Source: Leptobrachium leishanense (Eukaryota > Chordata > Amphibia > Anura > Megophryidae). Taken from it: 64,000 nucleotides of DNA. Of this stretch, positions 56,176-64,000 are shown piece by piece. The notes under the pieces were generated by a model that saw only the letters and a list, made by a program, of their open reading frames with translations, was not told where the DNA came from and did not search any database. The stretch lies in the NCBI GenBank assembly GCA_009667805.1, contig CM019067.1:242021721-242085720 (forward strand). Reading direction: 5' to 3'. The first letter of the stretch is position 1. Each line of letters opens with the position of its first letter. Both the position numbers and the translations under genes were made by a program.

Positions 56176-57478
56176 CAGGCCAGTCATCAGAAATTTTGGG
56201 GCCCCTTACTGACCCTCAGAATAGCCCCCCACGATCCCCTCTTCCCATAGAAAAATAATATTTACTGTGAATCATGGTCACACTACAGAGTGCTAATCCC
56301 AATAGCTTAAAATCACACATATTGCTCACACAACAGCACATTTAACATAAAATAGATTATATATATCTCTATATATATATATATATATCTCTATCTGGTT
56401 CAAATAATTTAAGACAGTATGAAATTGTGATTAAAAATAATGTGAATCAAGATCGTATTACAGAGTTTGGCTCCCAATATCTTAAAATCACATAAAATGT
56501 GTATTAGTGCAAACAATGTAGCATAAAAGTATAATTATATTATTCCACTGGTTAAGCATATCACAGAGCACCACAGCAATAGAACTCACAGTAATGTGCA
56601 CTGTGATGAGCATATCAGAGCACCACAGCAATAGAACTCACACGGTGAAGGCAGGGAGTCTGAGAGTACACAGAATCCACAGCAATAGACCTCTTATGGT
56701 AAATGGCAATGAGTATGAACGTACACAGGAACCACAGGAATAGATCTCTAACGGTAAAGGCAGTGAGTATGAACGTACACAGGAATCCACAGCAATAGAC
56801 CTCAAATGTTAAAAGCAATACGTATGAACGTACACAGGAATCCACAGCAATAGACTTTTAACGGTATAGGCAGGGGGTCTCTCCTTTATCATGTCCATCT
56901 CCCCACTTCCATTTTCAGTCCATTTCACCCCACTCTTAGTTCTCATGTTCAACTCATTCCCCCTCCTCTGGTTTCATTTCATTCTCCCCTCCATTTTCAC
57001 CCCCCCCCCCTCCTCCTCTGTTTTCATTCCCCCACCTGAGTTTTCATCCCCCTCTCCTCGTTTTTCATTACATTTCACCCCCCTCCCCAGTGTTTAATTA
57101 CCTTCCTTGGTCCTGGGAGCCACTGCCGGTACTCTCCACCTTCGCTCTCCTCCACATGCTTCATGGAGCGCTGGGAAAAAGTGACGTTATATGATCACTT
57201 CCTCCCAGCGCCGCAGAGTACACAGGAGGAAGCCAGTCAGCCAGGAGTCGGATGGAGCATGGGCTGCAGACGTCTGGCGCTCCCTCTCTGACATCATCAG
57301 AGGGGGCCCGCCGGCTGCCATCTTGTTGTCCCTGCTCGCCGGTGGCCGGGCCCAGGTAGGCCGCAGTACCTCCTCCGAGGTCTGTGGTCTGAAGTAAACA
57401 TAGTTTCCGATGGCAGCACCCCCAGTTCCCGTGCCCCCTTACTGCAACAGGGGCCGTAATGCCCTGATTGCGGCCCTG
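56176..57478. mobile_element. hAT element (CAGGCCAGTCATCAG end), right TSD split
   Basis: Left end CAGGCCAGTCATCAGAAATT..GGGGCCCCTTACTG; right end CAGTAAGGGG-type complement, then TGATTGCGGCCCTG. The left TSD is CCAGGTAT (56168-56175). The right TSD is present but split: CC at 57479-57480 and AGGTAT at 58057-58062, separated by the element 57483-58055. The inside has the shared module (inverted, 56556-56620) and its tandem amplification, then a C/T-rich block at 56880-57110. Confidence 0.75.
56556..56880 (-). repeat. Shared hAT module and 60-bp tandem derivative
   Basis: AGCATATCACAGAGCACCAC and AGCAATAGAACTCACAGTAA match the inverted module. From 56620 a unit with CCACAGCAATAGACCTC, GGTAAAGGCAGTGAGTATGA and ACGTACACAGGAAT repeats about four times. 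Confidence 0.8.
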
Positions 57479-57482
57479 CCAG

Positions 57483-58055
57483 AGGCCTGTTCAATACCTC
57501 AGCCGCTGCAAGTGCTAAGTTAGCAACTTGCATTGAACGCCGTTCAACCGCTCAGCGCTCAGCAGTGCTAACCTAGCACTTGCAGCGACCCGAGGAGATG
57601 CTTCGTGTGACGTATTAAAGATGGCCGCCGCATGAAGCCAGTGACAATGCCCTATAGCAAGATGGCCGCCGCCTCGAAGCAAGTAATAATTCCCTACAGC
57701 AATGTTAATTTTGAGGTTTTTGTTCACCAAAGCACAAAATATTTATTTATTATTTCCCCCTGCACATAGACATATATTACAGTTCAATTTATATATTGTT
57801 TCAGAAGTAAACATAACGTTTATTCATTAAAAACTATCATTTGTGGTGTGTGCATACAAAACGGAATTGTGCTGACTGCTTCTCTTTATTATTTTTTGTC
57901 CGAGTGATCCGAAAAACAATCTGAATTTTTCATTAAGAAATTGTCGGCCATTTTGGATTCAAAATTCGCATCCAAAGGGTTCAACGACAGTGCTGCAGCA
58001 AACTGAATTGCTGCGCTGCAGCAATTCAGCAGCTGCTGAGGTATTGAACAGGCCT
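57483..58055. mobile_element. 573-bp TIR element (AGGCCTGTTCAATACC ends, CAG target)
   Basis: Ends AGGCCTGTTCAATACCTCAG and CTGAGGTATTGAACAGGCCT are perfect inverted copies. The 3-bp CAG (57480-57482 and 58056-58058) is the likely TSD. Subterminal GCTGCAAGTGCTAA/TTAGCAACTTGC pairs. Includes AAGATGGCCGCCGC twice, at 57618 and 57660. The superfamily is uncertain; a 3-bp TSD fits CACTA or PIF/Harbinger types. Confidence 0.8.
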
Positions 58056-58062
58056 CAGGTAT

Positions 58063-58574
58063 TCTACTTTGAGTGGCTTTTTTTTTTTTTTGAAAGACGC
58101 AGGGCCCTATCACCTGGTGTGAGCTTAGTCGCCACCACTAAAGGAAAAATTTTGCGCAAGTCGCTAAAACTTAGCACCAGACGACCTACTAACAGATCAC
58201 CTTTTCCTTGGGAGTCTGTTTACAAGGTCGTTAAGGTCGCATGCTGGGGAAACAGTAAGACCCACACTAATGCGATTGGGTACAGGATAGAATCATTGTT
58301 TTCCAATGCAGAGTGCCAGGCCACACCTATCCTAGGCCCTCACAAGCTTGTATAAGCATAAACACATCCAGCGAAGAGCCCTCACACCCTGCATTATTAA
58401 AATCCTCCGAGGTGGCCGTATCATCCATGTTTATATGCAAACATATATTAATTAAAGCTGATGGACGTTGCATGATGAATGCCACCCGACAGCATGTAGA
58501 ATCATTACAATGCATTTAATAGATCCAAAAGGAAGGCGACAATAACTTCCCTGCTGCAGCATATAAATAATACA
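58063..58574. other. No recognised feature
   Basis: A T-run at 58078-58091 and an imperfect hairpin (CTGGTGTGAGCTTAGTCGC with GTCGCTAAAACTTAGCACCAG-type complement, 58113-58170). Confidence 0.3.
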
Positions 58575-59276
58575 GGCCATATTACATTCTCTGCGCAAAT
58601 GCAATTTTTTGCGCGCAGTGTCCAGCGTTATCGTGTGAAAATGAACGTGATATTCGGATCCAAACGCATTTTCTCATCCGTCAAAAAAACGCGCAAAACG
58701 AAGTGTAATACGCGCGCAGTAACGTTGCGCATGTAAATCAGTGCGTGGACTGTTATTTTCACGGGATTCAGCCAATCAGAATTAAGAACCTTAATTGACA
58801 TCAATTCACCTTAATTGACTCACTAATGTTTTTGCGCCTGTCACATGTATACATGCTGCAGCAATAAAAAAAATATGCACCAATTCACAATTTATTTGTT
58901 TGGGTATGTGTAGAATGTGTAACTATACTGTGCTGTATTTTTTTTTTCGTGCTGGTGTATTTTGTTTCAACCAGAACGTTCTTATTTGCAGTTCACACCA
59001 AGTTTTCAAAGACGTTAAAATTATGCGTGCAAACGTCGTTCGTAGGAAGTTGCGCAATGTATTGAAATACCATCCGCGTAACGAATTTGCGCTCACAATG
59101 TTAAGTATAGGACGCGCACAGTTCATCACGCTGGCGCAGGTCCATACGCGTTAAACGATAATGCGCATCGTTTGCGCGAATGTTGAATTACGACGTTCTG
59201 CGCAAATGGTTTTGTCCTCACGCAAATGCGCATTTGCATGCGCGCAAAACCGATGCGCGAGGAATGCAATATGGCC
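58575..59276. mobile_element. 702-bp GCGC-rich TIR element, copy 2
   Basis: Ends GGCCATATTACATTCTCTGC and GAATGCAATATGGCC. Shares GATTCAGCCAATCAGAATTA, GGTATGTGTAGAATGTGTAA and the GCGC-rich arms with 30553-31272. No coding. Confidence 0.75.
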
Positions 59277-59459
59277 CTACATGTTTTAGGACAAGACTTA
59301 TCCATGTGCTCCTCTTTGCAAAATCTAGCATAATGTGTCCCTTTAAACATGGTCACCGTAAAAATCAACTGCTTACATACTACGAATAACCCCCAGCATA
59401 AAATGTTTAAAATTAGGCAATATATTAGAATTAGGATACATGTCAATAAAGGATACATA
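59277..59459. other. No recognised feature
   Basis: Short AT-rich spacer. Confidence 0.3.
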
Positions 59460-59461
59460 TA

Positions 59462-60766
59462 CTGTCACGTCCAGAAATATTGGGACAGCGACACAATTCT
59501 AACATCTTTGGCTCTATCATTCCAACTCCATTTTGGTGGTGTAAACAAACACAATGTGCTTTAACTGCAGACTGTCAGCTTTAATTTGAGGGTATGCACA
59601 TCCAACTCAGGTGAACGGTGTAGGATTTACAGCAGTTTGCAGATGTGCCTCCCACTTGTTAAGGGACCAAAGGTAATGGGACAATTGACTTCTCAGCTGT
59701 TCCATGGCCAGGTGTGTGATATTCCCTTATTACCCCAATTACAATGTGCAGATAAAAGGCCCAGAGTTCATTTCAAGTGCGCTATTTGCATTTGGAATCT
59801 GTTGCTGTCAACTCTCAATATGAGATCCAAAGAGCTGTCACTATCAGTGAAGCAAGCCATCATTAGGCTGAAGAAACAAAATAAACCCATCAGAGAGATA
59901 GCAAGAACATTAGGTGTGACCAAAACAACTGTTTGGAACATTCTCAAAAAGAAGGAACGCACTGGTGAGCTCAGCAACACCAAAAGACCCAGGAGACCAC
60001 GGAAAACAACGGTGTTGGATGACCGAAGAATTCTTTCCCTGGTGAAGAAAACACCCTTCACAACAGTTGGCCAGATCAAGAACACTCTCCAGGAGGTAGG
60101 TGTATGTGTGTCAAAGTCAACAATCAAGAGAAGACTTCAGAGTGAATACAGAGGGTTCACCACAAGATGTAAACCATTGGTGAGCCTCAAAAACAGGAAG
60201 GCCAGATTAGAGTTTGCCAAACAACACCTAACAAAGCCTTCACAGTTCTGGAACAAGATCCTATGGACAGATGAGACCAAGATCAACTTGTACCAGAGTG
60301 ATGGGAAGAGAAGAGTATGGAGAAGGAAAGGAACTGCTCATGATCCTAAGCATACCACCTCATCAGTGAAGCATGAACAAGCAGGAACTGAAGACAGTTG
60401 CAGTAGAGGCCTGGCAGAGCATCACCAGGGATGAAACCCAGCGTCTGGTGAGGTCTATGCGTTCCAGACTTCAAGCTGTGATTGACTGCAAAGGATTTGC
60501 AACCAAGTATTAAGACGGGAAAGATTGATTTATGGTTATTATTCTGTCCCATTACCTTTGGTCCCTTAACAAGTGGGAGGCACATCTGCAAACTGCTGTA
60601 AATCCTACACCGTTCACCTGAGTTGGATGTACCTACCCTCAAATTAAAGCTGACAGTCTGCAGTTAAAGCACATTGTGTTTGTTTCATTCCAACTCCATT
60701 GTGGTGGTGTATAGAGCCAAAGATGTTAGAATTGTGTCGATGTCCCAATATTTCTGGACCTGACTG
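59462..60766 (+). mobile_element. Tc1-like transposon, internally deleted (1305 bp)
   Basis: Same family as 33054-34699. TA targets at 59460-59461 and 60767-60768. The left end reads CTGTCACGTCC instead of CAGTCAGGTCC. Relative to the first copy it lacks 338 bp (equivalent to 33970-34307), with the junction at about 60374/60375. It also has a 26-bp inverted segment at 59517-59542 in the left repeat. It could not make an active enzyme. Confidence 0.95.
59820..60513 (+). pseudogene. Tc1 transposase, internal deletion
   Basis: Starts MRSKELSLSVKQAI at 59820 and keeps the DNA-binding domain (REIARTLGVTKTTVWNILK, VSKSTIKRRL) and the first catalytic D (ILWTDETKINL). A 3-base deletion removes one His before QSEYRGF. 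The 338-bp deletion removes the second D and the final E and shifts the frame, so translation ends at 60434. The original C-terminal codons and stop (60511-60513) remain in another frame. A product of the first part could in principle still bind the inverted repeats, but this is untested. Confidence 0.93.
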
Positions 60767-60768
60767 TA

Positions 60769-62243
60769 CATGCACCCACTGCTACTCATTCATAGCCATA
60801 TAACTCAGAGATACCCATACATAGCCACATAACTGAGGGAGAAAAACACACACATAGCTATACACACACACACATACACCCACTGATACCTAAACACAGT
60901 CATATAACTCAGAGATACAAACACATACATAGCTATACACACATACAGACGCCATTTAGGGAAGCTTCTAAAGCCAGGCTCAAAAAATCATCTATTTGTA
61001 AACTTTAAAGGCAGCATTACAATATATTGAGTGATTTTTGTCAATAAAAATGTTAACAAAAATCAAAGCAAAGTATCTTATTTACATTTACTATAGTTTA
61101 CAGACTCATTGCTGGGAGTTTTATTGCTGTGCAGCTCTGTTATACACCTGCACATCCTGAATATATTGGGGAATTCATAAAATGGGGAACATTAGGAAAA
61201 AAGAGGGAAAGGAGGATTCAGGCCCAAAATAGGGACTGTCCTCAAAAACATGGACATTTGGGAGCTAGGCACCCAGGTACACACTCACACAGCTACAGTA
61301 TATACAGACACACACTCCTTGACATACTCAAAAGACACGTACACAGCTACTGAATATACACATCCGTATAAAGTATACACCCCATACACAGATGCACACA
61401 CAGGCTTGGACCAACAATGTACACACAAGCGTTTATATATTTTGGGTGTATCCAGGAAATAGCCTTGTCAAGCGAACTCCAGAGGTTTGATACATAGATG
61501 TTAACCCCTTTGTTTCTGAGCCATTTCACTTTCCATCCTGCTTTTTTCTCTTGCATTTTATTATTACTAAGTACATTGCTCAGTCATTTTTGGTATCATT
61601 GGAAAGGGCGGGATCTGGCCTTTCCAATGACGCCTCAAATGTATACTTCTATGTATGATGTGTAGAACAGGAGATACAGGGCATCAAACATCCAAACATC
61701 CCTTATATCACCTACAATGGGACTGCAGCTTGAGTGGCAAATGTCCCCTCTTTGTATCCACCAGTGCATCAAAGTGAAATACCTGTTACCCTTCTTGTCT
61801 GTTCAATAGAGATCAAAGCACAGTAAAGGCAACATGTAGCAGCCTAATAAAAAGTCAAAGTTAATGTAAAATTGCCTACAAATAGATTTACAAGCGCAAC
61901 CTATGTGTGTTATTCTTGCAGTGCACAGAAAGCTCCAGGTCTGGCACTTATAAAGACACATGAAATGGCGTGAACCATCCTCCTTTAGTCTCCTGTCCAG
62001 CGGTTCTGAGGTTGGGATGCACACCCCATGTATAGCGCCAGGTTGACATTCAAACTAATGTAGGAGATGTGTTAGGGTGTCGATACGTGTTACAAGACAA
62101 TCTGCTGATTAGCTTAATGTCTGCTTTTTTAAAGGTAATTAACCAAACAGTTTAATTTTTAGGTATGTGTGGGGTTAATCAGTTCACTTAGGTCTAAATA
62201 GCTATTTATGCAAGATGATTTATCTCATCTTTTTCACATGGAC
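60769..62243. other. CA-rich repeats, otherwise unrecognised
   Basis: 60770-60950 has two diverged copies of a stretch with CATATAACTCAGAGATAC and (AC)n-rich flanks. 61110-61146 is a fragment of the shared hAT module (TTTATTGCTGTGCAGCTCTG). 61260-61420 is CACACA-rich. GGTATCATTGGAAAGG with CCTTTCCAATGA at 61590-61632 is a small inverted pair also seen at 36999-37050. Confidence 0.45.
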
Positions 62244-62246
62244 TAA

Positions 62247-62709
62247 GGCCGGCATCAGACGAACGCAGAGATCACGTCCGTGTCGCCACACCGTTTATTG
62301 TCCGTTGTAGCATAGAATCATGATCAATAGAGACCCACACACGAAGTACATGTGCACCGAACTGCGCACGCGCAACGCACGTGGCAAACGGATGCAAGTA
62401 AGGCAAGAACGTAAAACCGCAAAGGACACGCAGATATCACCACGTCCGCGTAGTGGTCCGTGTGCGTTATGCTGCGACGTCAGACACAGCGCATTTGCGA
62501 CGTCCATAACGTTGACGTTCAGAAGTTTTTTTGATCTAGCTGACTGTACCTATATTTTTATTATAATTAATTTTGATTCCCAGATTTCCCTTTTTTTCCT
62601 ACATCCGTTAAAAAAAACGGGCAGTGTGGTGTCTACAGTATCTTTCGTCAGTACTTACGTCCATTATGCACGCAGAGTGCGCTCAGACTGCTTTCATCTG
62701 ACATTAGCC
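62247..62709. mobile_element. 463-bp TIR element (GGCCGGCATCAGACGAACGC ends, TAA target)
   Basis: Left GGCCGGCATCAGACGAACGC, right CATCTGACATTAGCC, with TAA at 62244-62246 and 62710-62712. Same terminal motif as 7420 and 45630. Inside rich in ACGCAC/CGTCCG. The 130-codon frame across it shows no protein motif. Confidence 0.65.
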
Positions 62710-62712
62710 TAA

Positions 62713-63506
62713 ACCGTTGCACTGGATCGTCACCAGACCTGGGCATCTGAAGGTTTTTCTTTTTCATTTTTCCATTTTTAGCTAAACAGGCAATATTTTA
62801 CACATTTAAAATGTTTTCTTCAAATATTCTTTTAAATGTTTAACCATTCTTTTTTAAAAAAAAAAAATAATAATTTTGAGTTTCACTCTTTAGACAGAGC
62901 TATGCCGATTAATGTTCTATTTCAAGCACTTATAGTTTAGTAATGGGGGAAAATAAATATATTGACCAGGGGTCTGAACTGAAGACCTTGGTAAGGCACT
63001 GTACATAATGTATTAATACTAGCTTTCCAGTTACACAGATATATTTTTAGACAGCAGCGTAACTGTTTTAGATCTTGACCTATATTAAATAATAAAAAAA
63101 TTCTTCTATTTTAAAAGTAATATTGTGCATAATAAAGAATGATGCGAAACAAGATAACCCTGTCTATTTTTCTTTAAAAAGCGGTTATAATGAAAATATC
63201 ATTTATTTAGAGAAACGCTTGACAGTGTTTCTGGTGTCTCTCTCACAGCTTATAACTACATTGGAAGCTATGAGCTCTAAATACTTTATAAGATCCTTGA
63301 TGATCATTGCCAGAATTCCCAGTAGGATGGTATTCACCTCACTCGTCTTATTAAATATGCATTCTACCCTTGGACTAAGCCAAAATAATGGCATCTAGAT
63401 ATGGTACTTTCAAACCCATGTATTATGTATCCTTCTGGCTACTGGAATTAGAATTTGTAGATTATAGTACTTTTAGATTTTTCTTTTCTTTTTAACCACA
63501 CATGTA
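62713..63506. other. No recognised feature
   Basis: AT-rich unique DNA with an A-run near 62858. Confidence 0.3.
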
Positions 63507-63782
63507 GGGCACTATCAGCTGCCCTAAGCTAAAACTGGAATGCAAAGGGGAAAAATTAGCGTTCACTAACTTCCCCTTTGCATCCCTTTTTGCCCAGCAG
63601 ATTGCAGGGCAGGCACCGAGTCCGGTAGCCGCTAAAACGCCGTCCCCAACATCCCCTCCCTGGCGTCCATAGGACTCCATGGAGGATCGTGCTGTCAGGT
63701 CACATGACCCTCAGGATCTCGCCATATTCTGTCTGATCTGCAAGCAGCGCCAGCCGTTAATAGCAGGGCTAGAATAGGGCCC
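63507..63782. mobile_element. 276-bp deletion derivative of the 26340-type TIR element
   Basis: Left GGGCACTATCAGCTGCCC, right AGGGCTAGAATAGGGCCC. GTCCATAGGACTCCATGGAG and TGTCAGGTCACATGAC match 26538-26580. An internal inverted pair GCAAAGGGG..CCCCTTTGC is at 63543-63581. Confidence 0.6.
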
Positions 63783-64000
63783 TTCAGTTTTTTGCCCTCC
63801 CCCTTCATATTTTAGACATTAATCCATTCAATTCATTCATAAAGCCCTAGATTTCAGTCATTTATTCACCCCATTAATTAAGCCTTATACGAAACATTGA
63901 TAATTATGTATAAATTATTTTTAAACATTATATTATGCTACCCCCTTTCCTACTTACCTTTTATGCAAAGTGGGGCTAAATACCTGAGGGTCCAATGAGA
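63783..64000. other. No recognised feature
   Basis: AT-rich sequence running to the window end. Confidence 0.3.

Overview
This window is eukaryotic, and most likely from an amphibian (frog-like) genome. The evidence is a dense mix of CR1-type LINEs, an L2/Rex-like LINE family, L1-like elements with poly(A) tails, Tc1 transposons with 219-bp inverted repeats, many hAT and TTAA-target miniature elements, LTR retrotransposon remnants and a processed ribosomal-protein retrocopy. I found no host protein-coding exon, tRNA or rRNA gene. It reads as intergenic or deep intronic DNA. The amphibian call rests on repeat flavour and is an inference.

Layout. 0.9-3.8 kb: a hAT element split by an L1-like retrotransposon and by nested foldback repeats. 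7.4-8.8 kb: three short DNA elements. 10.7-11.7 kb: a hAT element carrying two tandem arrays. 13-16.3 kb: TTAA and hAT MITEs, an RT-bearing LINE and a palindromic ribozyme-like repeat. 16.7-18.9 kb: an L2-like tail split by an L1-like element, which is itself split by an RPS7 retrocopy; each insertion keeps its target-site duplication (TSD). 19.3-23.7 kb: TTAA MITE, foldback element, CR1 and hAT. 26.3-31.3 kb: TIR elements, hAT, and a solo LTR with a 36-bp minisatellite. 32.3-35.5 kb: hAT, a near-intact Tc1 and a foldback element. 36.2-39.5 kb: a hAT hosting LINE fragments. 39.8-43.9 kb: a giant inverted repeat whose left arm holds a TTAA element that in turn holds a hAT. 44.9-49.9 kb: CR1, hAT, a TIR element split by a second solo LTR, and a TTAA element. 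50.5-59.3 kb: foldback elements, CR1 tail, and a hAT whose right TSD is itself split by another TIR element. 59.5-60.8 kb: a deleted Tc1. 62.2-63.8 kb: two TIR elements.

None of the coding remnants looks intact. The best preserved is the Tc1 transposase at 33.4-34.4 kb, with one stop codon; next is the RPS7 retrocopy, with one frameshift. The non-autonomous elements would depend on enzymes encoded elsewhere. Features that may not be described: a foldback family whose terminal motif is repeated three times at one end; a roughly 55-bp module shared by several hAT elements with different termini; and scattered hammerhead-like motifs. Family names come from terminal sequences, TSD length and protein motifs read by eye; no database search was possible.
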